64,000 bases of DNA from Moringa oleifera. Lineage: Eukaryota > Streptophyta > Magnoliopsida > Brassicales > Moringaceae. Under the pieces are notes generated by a model. It was not told the origin of the DNA. It did not search any database and saw nothing but the letters and a program-made list of their open reading frames with translations. Location: contig JAJFZO010000407.1 in the NCBI GenBank assembly GCA_021397835.1, positions 3,658,001 to 3,722,000 on the forward strand, read 5' to 3'. A program made the position numbers and the translations under genes. Positions 24,179 through 36,289 of the stretch are shown here, piece after piece. Each line of letters opens with the position of its first letter. Within the stretch, counting starts at the first letter, position 1.

Positions 24179-25347
24179 ATGTGTGCAGTCGCTCCTGTGT
24201 TTCCAAACTACAGATGGGCAATGGAGAATGCGATGAGCCATGAACAAGACTACGTTTTTAGAGACAGTACTGATCAGACGCTGGAGTCTGTGCTTCATCA
24301 CTCTCCTCCTGACCAGCCGCAACTGCAGCTTGATCACTCTGCATCGTTTATCAAGAACAGCGGCGACCATCAAACCTTGGTTAGGAAGCTTAACCACAAT
24401 GCTAATGAGCGTGACCGCCGTAGGAAGCTCAATTGTTTGTATTCCACCCTGCGGTCGCTCCTACCAGTTTCTGAGCAAACGGTACTCGTCTTCTTCTTTC
24501 TCCGTTTCTTATTTTGGTTCTTCTTTTCGTTTGATCAAGCGATTAACTGAATGGAAAATTAAGATGTCAACTTTGCTTCTCTTTCTCTTCTTTGGGTTCT
24601 TTAATTTCGTTCTATTTGCATATATAATTAACCATGTGAATGATTGATCAGAAAACTGAGACTAAAATCTTCGGTGATTATAGACCTTGAAGATCTGAAA
24701 TGGAAAAGAAGATTGCTTCTAACAACAGTCTAATAAGATAAAACTTAACCTCACAATTCCTGAAGGTTCTTATTACCTTGTTACAGAAGAAGTTTAGCAT
24801 CCCGGCCACGGTTTCACAGGTTATAAAATACATACCAGAACTACAACAGCGAATTGAGAGACTGGTTAAGAAGAAGGAAGAGCTTCTACTAAGACTGTCA
24901 AGGCAAGGTGATCATTTTACTCATCAAGAAAGGAAAAGGGATCAACGCACCGTCAAGGGTCCCGTGCCTGCCATTTCAGCAAGTCAGCTTAGTGATCAGG
25001 AAATCGCAATTCAGATTTCAGCCTTAAAGGTCCATAAAAGTTCATTATCTGATATCTTGCTCAACTTAGAGGAGGATGGCCTTGTTCTGATAAATACTTC
25101 TTCTTCTGAGTCCTTGGGAGGAAGGGTCTTCTATGCTTTACATCTTAAGGTATATAAAATGCTGCTGAGTTTCTCTAATATCTATGCGATTTAGTATGTG
25201 TATGCTCTAATATGCATGCTGCATGTTCACGTATTGTGTCTGTTTTGTATTGTACAGTGGGACAGAACGTACAAGCTGGAATGTGAAGTTTTAAGAGACA
25301 AGCTTCTGTCATTGTGTGAGAAGAGGGAAGCTCAATTATTTCAATGA
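24179..25347 (+). CDS. bHLH-A: group Ib bHLH transcription factor (ORG2/bHLH38/39/100/101 type)
   Basis: Three exons (24179-24481, 24787-25149, 25258-25347; TGA at 25345) give 251 residues. The basic helix-loop-helix begins near residue 70 with KLNHNANERDRRRK. His73, Glu77 and Arg81 are the E-box-contacting trio, and the first intron falls inside the loop. Helix 2 is KKFSIPATVSQVIKYIPELQ, then a leucine-zipper-like extension. The C-terminal part, with [20 protein letters not shown], is the conserved group Ib tail. From family knowledge, group Ib factors pair with FIT and are induced by iron shortage to switch on iron uptake. I chose the second of two adjacent ATGs (24176, 24179) because the paralogue bHLH-B also begins MCA. 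Length, domain order and intron positions match bHLH-B 8.6 kb downstream. No damage is visible; which member of the group it matches best cannot be decided here. Confidence 0.93.
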
Positions 25348-27366
25348 ATTTATTGATTCTGGACACACTCTTGTATGTAACAAAAGGACAGAAGTTCAAT
25401 TATTCATTTGTTTCCTGTGTAAGACTTAGCGGAGAGATTATTAGATGCTCCTTGAGTACTAGCTATACTTGCATGTAAGATTCACTTGTACGAAATTTAT
25501 ATTTATGTGAGTGAAGAACTGCATACTTCAAGAGTGTCAAAAAATGATTTAATTTTGTGATTCTTTAAGACCCATTTGCTCGTTTAATTGAAATTTTTTA
25601 ATTAATCTTTGTTCTCCGAATTTAATTGAAAGAAATAAACCTAAAAATAAGAAGAAAGTATTCTAGGAGCTCGATGGACTAACTCCTTTTGCACCCATCT
25701 TGTAGAACCTCTTTAATGTGGGTACCCAATCATTCTCATTCAACCAAAAGATCAGCATTTTTTTTTTTTTGGATTAAACATTATTATGCAGATGCAGATT
25801 TAACTTGTAAGTATAAATCTTATTTTCAGGGTTGGAGTATTAATTTTCAAAGATTAGTTTATAGAATTAATCTTTTTATTTTATAAACAATCAAAATTTC
25901 CTAAAACCTATGTATGATATGAGATGTTTTGAGAAATCTGAAATATTAATTTTTCTCTGCTCAAGTCTGATAATATTTTCATAATTGGAACTTCTTACCT
26001 CTCTTAAAAGATACATTTTTTTTTTTTGTATAAATCGTTAATAAAATATGTCAAACAATAAGTAGAATTAAGTCTGATGTAATTTATGGATTAAAATATC
26101 ATTGAACTTAAAAAATTAGTTGATTAATTAGTGGAAGAATCTTCTGTCTTCCTATAAAACTCAGATTATTTTAATCTCATTTGATGAAAACTTCATTGAG
26201 AAAATCGCTTTATGACACCTAACAGAACTTTGATGTAAGCTGGTGGTACCAAAATGATTCGAGCTGTATATGTTACATATCTATTGTATATTTATATTAC
26301 TACAAAACAAAGAGCTCCATACTGTGTTCGTGGTCCCTTGATTGTTACTCTGTAAATTTAAGATTTCTTTTTCCTTTAAAGTGACATTCACTGGAATCGT
26401 CTTTGTTTGTTTCACATTTTTTCCAGGAAAAAGAAAGGAAAAGAATAGAAAAGAATGGCCGCATTTGCACCATCTTTCTTTGTTAACTATGCATAAATGT
26501 ATAGTAGCAGGAGGTGGACTTGACTTCATAACCCATTCATCTTCTTCTTTTGTCCTTTGCGCAAAAAATTACTTTACACTGATCTGGCCTTGCGTGGGCA
26601 CAGTTCAGATTAGAAAGCAATGTTTCTTATCCAAGAAAAATTGTAAAAGATACAAAGACTTTTTACAGGTTTATTTTGTTCCAGGAAAAAAGAAAGGAAG
26701 AAAAAGAAATTCTACAATGCCGGCCCTAAAACTTTCTTATGGTACAAAGTAAGTAACAAGCAAACATTACAGGTAACCTGATGAAGACAACAAGCTATGA
26801 GGCAATGGATATATATCACGTAGCCATTCATGGGCTCCACTAATCATCCAGGAGAAAAATTCCTTTGAACACGCAATATATGAGATGTAAAGTTCAGCCA
26901 ATTTTCTTTCAAATTTTTGGTACATATACACCGCACTTTGAACTTTGGTGATGATAGCGTATACATGTGTTCATACTCCTTTTGTCTCACTAGCTTTTAC
27001 ATGCATGAATCTGTTTTTTTCCTAGGAATTTGTCTTGGTTCTCTTCGTTCTCATAATTTGTTACCAACTACAAGCTCCTTTTTCTAAATCTTTGAAGAAA
27101 AATGTCTGTTGCTTTCTGAAGTTTATCTTTGTATTATCAAAAGGAATGTTGATCAAGACATCAAATCTGACTTCGCTGCTAGAGTATAATGAAAAAGGGA
27201 TAACGAAATCTACAATGGCAGTCCCTCACTAAATGAAGAAATTAATTAACAAGTACGTACATTCCTTTCATTGATTTGTTTTTCTTCCTCTTTATCTTCT
27301 TTGTCTCTCTTCTGAGTAGTACAAAGCTTTGGATCAATGGCAGACATTGAAAGATTTGCGTGTGGA
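25348..27366. other. Intergenic region
   Basis: The bHLH-A 3' UTR and the 3' flank of OSR-1 lie here. The rest is AT-rich with several short open frames that look random. I recognise no gene, RNA or mobile element. Confidence 0.6.
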
Positions 27367-27570
27367 TCATACTGTTGTGCTGGCAACAACATTGGGCACT
27401 TTTGATGGTGATAAGGCCAAGCAAACAAGAACACACATGATGAGAACTGGAACAAAGAGGAGCATCAACGGCGGTGGTGGTAGTGGTGGCAAGACCAGCG
27501 GCAGTCCTAGAAGCAACATGGCTAACAAAACCATAACCATGATTGATCTTCCAGTAAAATACTTTATCAT
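27367..27570 (-). CDS. OSR-1: ARGOS/ORGAN SIZE RELATED-type small membrane protein
   Basis: A single exon encodes 67 residues starting MIKYFTGRS. It has two hydrophobic segments flanking the family signature LPLVLPPLPPPPLMLLFVPV (about residues 23-42), then IMCVLVCLALSPSKVP and a short polar tail. This Leu-Pro hairpin is the OSR domain of the ARGOS, ARL and OSR1/2 proteins. From family knowledge, these sit in the ER and other membranes, promote organ growth and lower ethylene sensitivity. The compact N-terminus and the SPS..P tail look most like the OSR1/OSR2 branch. TATATAAATA lies about 215 bases upstream, and a 12-codon upstream ORF lies in the leader. The start at 27570 matches the start of OSR-3 residue for residue (MI[KR]YFT). 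This copy alone is on the minus strand, between the two bHLH genes. The opposite strand is also open, a by-product of the Leu/Pro-rich coding. Confidence 0.87.
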   Translation of the reverse strand: MIKYFTGRSIMVMVLLAMLLLGLPLVLPPLPPPPLMLLFVPVLIMCVLVCLALSPSKVPNVVASTTV

Positions 27571-27618
27571 CAAAATCTTTAGAACCCAAAAAAAAAAAAA
27601 CTTAAAACTGTGATCAGT

Positions 27619-27654
27619 CTACGTTCTTCTTTCTCTTCCCATATCATCCCCCAT
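27619..27654 (-). promoter_or_regulatory. Upstream ORF in the OSR-1 leader (11 residues)
   Basis: An ATG at 27654 opens a 12-codon frame (MGDDMGRERRT, then TAG) between the TATA box and the OSR-1 start. If transcribed as expected, it would reduce initiation at the main start. This is inference from position only. Confidence 0.4.
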
Positions 27655-27780
27655 ACTGAAACCAAACTGCACAAAAACAACTTCTTCTGGGCTGATGATA
27701 AATGGCTCTCCCGCGAGAGGTTTATAGACAACTGCTCGTCTGAGATTGAATTAATTGGGTTTGTGGAAAAGGAAAAAGGG

Positions 27781-27790
27781 TATTTATATA
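27781..27790 (-). promoter_or_regulatory. TATA box of OSR-1
   Basis: TATATAAATA reads on the minus strand about 215 bases before the OSR-1 ATG. With a start site about 30 bases downstream, the leader would be about 180 bases, similar to OSR-2 and OSR-4. Confidence 0.55.
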
Positions 27791-30700
27791 ATATGGGTCT
27801 TGAGTAAAATGGTGAGGCTTCCTGCTGTGTCCTGTAGGTCAGTGTACTGTGCCCCACACCTTTCCCTGTGTCCTGATTCAACTTACCAACACATGTTGGT
27901 TAAAACGTTTAATCTTTTTAATAACTTTGGAGTAAATTAACAGAACCTATCTAAATCTATGGTCAAAATTAATGAATTCTAAACCACCTGCAATTATGGC
28001 CCTTCTGTGTATCTTCCGTGGCATTAACTGTGCGAATTGACTTGACGAAAAGGAGAATGTGAAAAATGTGGAGAGAATCACTCGAGAAAAACATTAATAT
28101 AGACTTTTGCTTAATTATCTAGATATAATAGATATCGATGTTGCATAATTTATTTCTATACGATTTCGAGCAAGAAACATAAGCACTCACAAAATCTCTT
28201 GTGCTAATTAATTAGCATTACCCATTTACAGAGGAGCCTGTAGTGCTTGCGGAATTGGTGGTAAGATCAATTTGGTGAAAGATCATCAATATGTTCATGC
28301 ATCAATATGATCCACGTGCATGAATGCCAGCAAATTAAAGCACATCACTGCAACATTATCAGTCACTGAGAAAGGCTGAATGCAATAACTAAGGCCACTA
28401 ATACATTGCATGAAGTCTAAGAAACGTTGATCCCACCATTTTCATCTGACCAGATGGCTCATTCTACTAAAGGGCTCCAACGGGTCAGATAAATGGCGCA
28501 AGTCACTGCAAGACGCATTATGATCTTTTTATGATTCAGCTCCTAGATTTCTCTAGCCTTCAAATTTGAATTATATTTCATTATTGATTGCGTGATGTAA
28601 TTTAACCTAACAACTCGGTACGAACTTTCAAACTTAGATTTCTCAGGTATGTTTTTGAGTATGTATGTCAAAGCCGACAAGTCAGGGCCACTGAAGATTC
28701 GGCTGAAGCTGACTAGGTCCTTAGATTCAGAATGTGAACTGATGTACGTGACATGTTTCATACAAAATACAATGCATCTTTCTCTGTCTCTCTCTCTCTC
28801 TCTCTCTATCTCTATGGATCATAGGGACAGCAAGTAGAGTTCATGATAGTTCAGTGATTCAATTGATAGCGATCAAGAATGAATGAAATGCTAACCCAAA
28901 TGTACTTATGGCCAAAAATGATAAAGAAAACTTTAAGATCCATTATTATTAATCAATTGCCAGTGCGTTTTGTAGTTTTTTCAACTTTCCCTTCTTGTTT
29001 ACCAATACAGATGGAGTCACTGCAAGTTCCACAGACTTCCCTCAAAGAATAAAATCACAAACTAAATTAAGAAAGAAACTTCAACATTTACTCATGTTTA
29101 CATTCAGAAAATTAAAGACTATTCTAAAACAAGTATTAAACAGTTTTCAATTCCTAATAAAATTAATGGACTAATTAAAATGTAAGATTCAATTGGAAAA
29201 TTAAAGCCATTATCTTTTGTTTTTAATGGATGCCCATTAATGGGGGCAGGGGTAGGGGTAGGGGGCACGCCTCAAGGCAGGAAGACAAGTGGCATTAACC
29301 AGCTTCACAGAGTTCCATGGGAGAGTGGGGAACCACTCAGGTACAGATCACTGTAGCCAGCTGCCTTAGCATGGTAAGGAAACCTACGAAGACTGATCAA
29401 CTGGGCTAATGGAATCTGACTTTTGTAGAAAAATCAACAGAGGTACTGTTGGTTTCTTTCATAGAAAGTTTGTTCTTTGTGATCTTTGATGTTCTTCTTT
29501 TTCAATCCAGACAAAGAGTTTTTCACATCTACATCGGGGATGTCTGGCCTTGTGAAAGGACGAGAATACTTTTCCATATGCAAGCTTGATCAAATAAAGT
29601 GAAAAAGACAAAGAAGATGAAAAAAAGTGGAGTCCTTTTAGAAGGTAATTGCCTGATAATGTACCCTCTATGCTCCTTTTTTACTTCGGACAGTGTCCCT
29701 ACATGTAGATCAGGGATGGGCCTCATGAAAGGAAGGATCGAGAGAAAGAGGCAGGATTTCCAGTCTGCTTGATCAAATGAAGAAAAAAAAAAAAGACAAA
29801 CGAAAAACATAGAGGATCGTTAGAATACTTACTTTATATGCAACCTTCAAGTTGGAAGAACTGTTCGAAGGCACGGTATTAGTGTGAGAATTTTGTTTTG
29901 TCATACATAACAAATGAGACAGAATAGAGAATTAAAATTGAAAATTAATGCAAAAACTTGGCATCTCAGAATCCGAATTGTTTGATAATTTCAACAATTT
30001 TACTTTTTGTTTCTTACTTTTAATCATAAACTTTATTTTATATATGTCCATGGTTTATATTTATCATTTTAAAACAATAAATTTAAAAATTAAAGTTTTT
30101 CCCTAATTTATCATATTAATGAAACAAATAAAAAATAAAATAAATCATTTACTTATTTATTTATTTTGTTCTCCAATCATGCTAACCTTTCAAAAATAAA
30201 TTTTTTTAAATCAATAGAAGATCTTATCATTTTTAAGAAAATCAAGGATAAATCAAGTTGGACTTTTTGTTCTTAACATATATGGACTACATTAATTCAT
30301 GATACATGGTTGTACCCTATGCCTCCACGTATTACAATTGTAGACCTACCCATTGCTCCAGAAAAAAAAAAAAAAAGGAATCATCAACTTGGCTGATTGA
30401 TTTCAAGTTTTCACGAGTTAAGTTGAAAAGTTTAATTTGACTAAAAAAGAGACAAAAAAGAAGAACTAATAAGATAACAAATCCAGCGTACATGCATGAG
30501 GCGGAAAACAGGACATTCCATCACGTTTTAGCTTTGAAGAGCTCTTAACATAGACAACGACGTTCATTGCGTAGAGTAGAAAATAATACAACTAGCTTTA
30601 ATCAAAGCTAGCTAGCCTACATAGGCTCAAATCAAATCAATTATAGCAAAAGTTCTGTTCATATTCATCTTCAAGCGGCCTGCCTTGTGTAGATTTCAAA

Positions 30701-32823
30701 AGATTCATAGCCACTCAGTTGTATAGCTTTAAATCACATCGTCCTTATCTCTGGGGATTCAACGCAATGAGATCAGATATCATTCTTTGCACATTCTGCT
30801 TTTGGTCGACACTCAGACAAGCGTATCTCCTTTATCGTCGTTGTCTTCGTTTGCACGGCCAAGTTAAGATTTTATGTACAAGTACAGCTGGAAGATCATC
30901 CTAGGATTTGACTCTTTTGCCTGCTCTGTCTCTCTTTCCTTTTGGCTAATATATGAAAATGAAATTCAAGCTTATAAGAAACTAAGCATGGTTAATTAAT
31001 TTGCTCTACTAACTTGCATGAAGCATTAACAGTTTTACACAACTTGTTCTTTCACTTGGAGTTGTTGAATAAGGTTTAGAATGAGCTACAGAAGACTATG
31101 AAGAAACTTTAAACAGGCATCCAGGCTGTGAATGGAGAAATTCACCGAATGAATTGGTGGCAAGCCCTTGTCAGGCTGTCTGAACATGGCTCATGCAGCC
31201 CACGTGTTTCCCACCTGCCTATGTATCACTGGCATACATGCAGCGTGCGGGTCGATGGGCCGGTGATTGATTCCCTTTGGTTAATTCGAAGCCAGCTTGC
31301 TTATTTATTTAGCTCAAAGAATTTACTTTACCAAACTAGTACATAATCTAATTAAACAATCTCTCCCAGACACTTAAATATCTTCATAATAAGCTTATCA
31401 CAGTGCCTAGATTTTTTCTTTTTGAAGCTGAACTTGGAGCTTATTCTTATAGAATTATAAGTTGAACTTGTTCGTCAGGAGAAACTTGACAAATGTTCAT
31501 GAAGCATTCATTATTTGATGTGTAAACTTGTAAGATCCATAAAATTAATTAATTTTTTATGTTAATTTATAAAATTATTAAAATATTTTTTAATTAAAAA
31601 GCTAGTTCAACACTAATTTGGATCAGTAAAAAATCTTTGCCTCTATGAAAATGACTCAAAGTAGCATTTATTAAAATGGGCCTTTTTGCTAGAAGTTAAT
31701 TTTGAGTTTACGAATGATTTAAGATGGATTTTCTGCATAAACTTCTTTTGAATATTATTCAACATCCTTTCACTCGTGTACATTTATTTTACATTCAGTG
31801 CAAATGGAAAGCTAAACTCCATCTAAGAAATGATTTTTCAGATAGAAGTTATTCCATTAAATTATAATGGAAATTAAGGGTAATATTGTTTTTGGATTTA
31901 AATTAAGGTGTTTGACCTTGACTTGTTTCATATCTTCAAACCAGTTTGTCCTTAAATCTTAGTGCATTCCAATCAAAATTGGGTGTCTTTCTTTTTCAGT
32001 TGTTGAGCTTAAGATATCAAGGAAATTAATTGACCATGAAATTGCTGCTTAGAGGGATGCCATGACTGCTTAATTAGGTTCTAAAAGAAGAATGTTGATG
32101 CTGCATTTAAATATATTTTTGTTCCAAATTCTTTAAACTCATGATTAGGACGAATAAGGACGCTCGCCCTCCACGTGATGTGACAATCCAGCCTCGTGCC
32201 ACAGAGTGGAAACCCTAATCCACCTCGTGTAATACCTTCCATGTACACATGAATTTTAAATGTGTATTCCTAATGATACATTGCTAGCTCGATGTGTGGA
32301 TAGGTATCAGATCTTGTAAACATTTCTGGGACTGATAATTATTAATACTCAAATTGAAGAATTTGCTGTCAGAGGAAACAACCAAGTTTCACCCATGAAG
32401 TCACCAAGTTGTAATTGTTTATCCTCAATAATATCGTTTCAAGAAGCTATGCGTGTAAACAAGAATTTAGAGAGGTAATGTTGATTTTATTAACTTCATT
32501 GCTTCATCATATTGTCAAAGTAGAGAAGAAAAATAATATATGTTCTTGAGCACATGTAGGCGTGTGCAGGCGCATGGCTTGCCGATAATAGTAAAACGGT
32601 GGAAGGTAAAGCATCTTTTTGGATACTGTGAACACAACCCAATATTAAATGCCAGTTAGTGATATCATTTTCTTTTTAAGAATATTAATCTTTCTCTTTC
32701 AATGTATTAAGTAAACCAAATGATGAGCTAGGTGTTAGCGGCTTGTATAAATACAATGCCATGCTCATCTCTAACAATTCAATCCTCCAATCTTTTAGCC
32801 TTCAAGCAAATACTTGATTCACT
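27791..32823. other. Intergenic region between OSR-1 and bHLH-B
   Basis: About 5 kb without a recognisable gene. It holds a (CT)n tract at 28782-28806, a G-rich patch near 29242-29266, and two loosely similar stretches around 29540-29620 and 29710-29805. Both of those end in TTGATCAAAT followed by A-rich sequence, and they may be an old duplication. The right end is the bHLH-B promoter, with an ACGTG site near 32176. Confidence 0.5.
32746..32753 (+). promoter_or_regulatory. TATA box of bHLH-B
   Basis: TATAAATA lies 78 bases before the bHLH-B start codon. Transcription would begin about 45 bases before the ATG, giving a short leader. Confidence 0.6.
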
Positions 32824-34491
32824 ATGTGTGCATTATACCCTTCTTTGTTCCCAAGTTTTGGGTGGCCTGAGGAGAATCCAGCAGACAATGAACAAAATAA
32901 TATGATGATCTGCAGAGAGAATGAGCCTATCGATGCATTGATTAGTTTTCCTCAACCTGAGGAGCTGCAAATCCAGTTGGATCGGTCTGCATCCTTCACG
33001 ACGGATAGCGGTGATCTCACAGTGGTGAAGAAGCTTAATCACAATGCTAGTGAGCGAGACCGGCGGAAGAAGATTAACAGCCTGTATTCCTCCCTCCGGT
33101 CGCTCCTCCCAGCAGCTGATCAATCGGTATTAAACCCTTTTTTGCCTAATGAAAAGCTCTCTTCTTGAGTATTTGTAGGAAGAGTTTTGAGTTCTAGCCT
33201 TCTTGGCTTCTAAAAAGAATGACATAGATCTTTTTAAAAGCTTAAGCACATGAATTAATAACTTGCATAACTTTTCATTGAGTTTTTAAGTTAATTATAA
33301 CTAAAGTTTTTTCAACATATCTTTCATTATTGCTTCTTTTATTTAGTAAATTATGTGTCGATTTTATCACCTAATTAGGTATATGAGACATATAATGGTG
33401 GAGTTGGTCAACTAACTCTTGTATGTATTGGCTTCCTTTATGTGGATATAGTTAACCAAGCAGCGACAAGGCCTGTCTTATGCTTGTATGGTATAAATTT
33501 CCAGGTTAATTAAACAAAATTTAATTAATTGTGTCCATTTAGTTTGAATTATTCACGCGTGATGTTTGGCTTCTGCAACTATATTAATTTTGACATTAAA
33601 TTTCTTAATCTATTATTTATTTTGGATGTTCTTATTTTTCTCCAAAGGGTGTCCATTGCAAACACGGAAAGCTTTTTCTCCTTCTTCTTAATATAGTTCA
33701 TGCATAAAGGCTAGAAGACCTAAATGTCATTGAAAGCCAATAAGACATCTCTTAGTTTTATAGTTTATTTTTTATTTTACATACATGCTATACAATTTTC
33801 TCCCCTCCAACTAATTCTCAATATTCTTAATTTCTATTCAAATTAAGTAAATGGTATTTAAGTTATTCAACTTTCTTGAACTTGATTCTGTCAAAACACT
33901 CAATCAAATAGGAGTAATGAAATGGATTCTTTGTTAATAAATTTGACAAGATTGGATCTATGTTATTGCTACAGAAGAAATTAAGCATTCCGGCCACAGT
34001 TTCACGGGTAGTAAAATACATACCAGAGCTGCAAGAGCAAGTGGAAAGGCTGGTTGAGAGGAAGGAAGAGCTTATGTCAATGGTTTCAAGGCAAGATGAT
34101 GTTGTTCACAAAGAAAAGCAAAGGAAAAAAAGTGTCAAGAACTCTCTATCTACTGTTTCATCAACTAGACTAAGTGACACAGAGATTATGATTCAGATTT
34201 CCATGCTGAAGGTTCATAAAAGTTTATTATCTGATATCTTGCTTAATCTTGAGGAGAATGGCCTTCTTCTGTTAAATGCTTCTTCCTTTGTGTCCTCTGG
34301 AGGAAGGATCTTTTACAATTTACATCTCGAGGTATGTTTCTCTATCATGTTAATTAATTTGCTCACTTATGAACTTATGCCACATGTACTATTATGCATG
34401 TGTAATTAAAATCTAATTATTTACAATACAGGTAGAAAGGTCTTATCAATGGGACTACGAAGTTTTGAGTCAGAAGGTTATGGTCCTGTAA
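32824..34491 (+). CDS. bHLH-B: group Ib bHLH transcription factor, tandem paralogue of bHLH-A
   Basis: Three exons (32824-33126, 33975-34331, 34432-34491; TAA at 34489) give 239 residues. Exon 1 is exactly as long as in bHLH-A (303 bases) and both introns are in the same places. The basic region [14 protein letters not shown] keeps His73, Glu77 and Arg81. Helix 2 is [20 protein letters not shown], and the group Ib tail [20 protein letters not shown] is present. The N-terminal about 65 residues differ strongly from bHLH-A, so the pair is not recent. The last exon stops about 10 residues earlier than in bHLH-A (VMVL then TAA); sequence after the stop still resembles the longer tail in another frame, which suggests a small indel. 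The tail lost is short and distal, so function is probably kept. Three 165-bp tandem repeats begin 141 bases after the stop. Confidence 0.93.
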
Positions 34492-34632
34492 GAGAAGCTT
34501 TGTCATTGATGTAAGGGAACTTATGATATATATACAGTAATTAAGAGCACAAGAAGGATCAATCGGCTAGCATGCCAAGGAAACCAAAGTGAACAGAAAA
34601 AGTAGGTTCATGTGCTTGTTTTTGTCACATAG

Positions 34633-35122
34633 TGAAGTACTTAAATTGGGTGTTATGGCATTAATAGGCAATACCAAGCAGATCTAACTTTCTACTCTTC
34701 AGTGAAGAAGTGAGGAAAAGAGAAGTTAGTAAAGGACAAGATGTGTGTATCAACGAAAATGCAGCCATTCCTAGTCCATTGACATGAATTGAAAAGAGAA
34801 GTACTTAAAATTGGGTGTTACGGCATTAATTAGGCAATATCAAGCAGATCTAACTTTCTACTCTTCAGTAAAGATGTGAGGAAAAGGGAAGTTAGTAAAA
34901 AAAAGATGTGCATATTAATATAAATGCAGCCAATCCAAGTCCCTTGACATGAATTGAAAAGAGAAGTCCTTAAATTGGGTGTTATGGCATTAATTAGGCA
35001 ATATCAAGCAGATCCAACTTTCTACTCTTGGGTAAAGATGTTAGGAAAAGAGAAGTTAGTAAAGAAGCACAAGATGTGTGTATTAATATGAATGCAGCCA
35101 ATCTAAGTCCATTGACATGAAT
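34633..35122 (+). repeat. Three tandem copies of a 165-bp unit downstream of bHLH-B
   Basis: Units begin at 34633, 34798 and 34963, each exactly 165 bases after the previous one. Each starts GAAGTACTTAAA or GAAGTCCTTAAA and contains TTGGGTGTTATGGCATTAAT, then CAAGCAGATC, ACTTTCTACTC, AAGAGAAGTTAGTAAA and a closing CATTGACATGAAT or CCTTGACATGAAT. Similarity is about 90 percent by eye, with a few indels inside units. The array probably lies in or just beyond the bHLH-B 3' UTR. I see no coding frame shared by the units. Confidence 0.9.
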
Positions 35123-36289
35123 CGTGGCTGCACCCAAAAGCATAGCTTGAACTGTGGGAGTGATGTAGGGACAATAAATTGGATGCCGGTTTCCTTAATT
35201 GGCATGCACCCAAAATACTGAGCAAATACAGAAAGCTTTTTACATGAAGTTTTGGAGAAATTAATCAACCCAGATAGCACTTAGCAGAAAGATTGGTGGG
35301 AAAGGAAGCCAAAGAAAGCATCTTATTATAAACCCAGAACCTTAATTATAGGAAGGTGACAGCTTTAAATAGTGATCATCTTTGAAACTTGATCTACATA
35401 GTCTTAATCAATTTATATTTGAGATATCGAACCTAATAATTATAGGAAATACGCTAAATGCATATCATTACTATTTGTGAACAGAAATTTGTATTGACAT
35501 TATCACAACTTATTTTTTATCAGAGTTAAATTCTTGAAGCAAATTGAAAATATATTTAGATGATTTTTTTTTCAAAAAATTCTAAAAAATAAAAATAAAA
35601 AGAATTGCAACTAATCTTTTTTATTATGTAATTGTGACACTGGAATTCGTTTGTTTTAAAAAAATATAATTAAAATAATATTAATCTTTTAAAATTAAAA
35701 ATATAAGTTCGAGAATAGATTACGCATGAAAAATGATTAGCACTTCCACGACGTCCAAAAATTGATATTAATTGATCATAATTGTTCTAAATTTTGAAAT
35801 CCATTTGATTTTCAGAATTGATTTTTAAAAAATGTCTCAAAAGAGATGTATGTGATATGAAAACAAGTGAAATTTTAATGTTTTGAAGAATATAAAGATT
35901 AACTCTTATTTTACTTTTAATTCTTGAGATCATTTTATGAGGGAAGATGTAGAAATTTAGGTCTTAGTTAACCTCTAATCTTAAAATATCTTTTATGATG
36001 AAAAATATGGAGGTCTCACTTTTGTTCAATCCCTAATCTTCAAAATATTGTAATTTGTGCAAATTTAATGATATTTTGATACACATGCATGTCATATTAT
36101 ATAAAGTAAAAATAATTAATATTTGATATTTAAATTTAGACCTTAAATTTAATTTTTATAATTTCATTAATTAAAAGTAAAAATAATCGAAGATCAATGC
36201 AAACAAAATATTTTAGAGAATGCAAAGATATTTTTTGAGATTTTTTTATTATTTCAAACAAAATAATGTTTTCTTTTTTTAAAAAATAT

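Noticed and set aside
29529..29810. Minus-strand frame with two FDQA-containing Phe-rich segments, slightly like the intron boundary of bHLH-A
   Set aside because: The resemblance is limited to TTTGATCAAGC next to T-rich DNA. It is too short to claim a bHLH relic.
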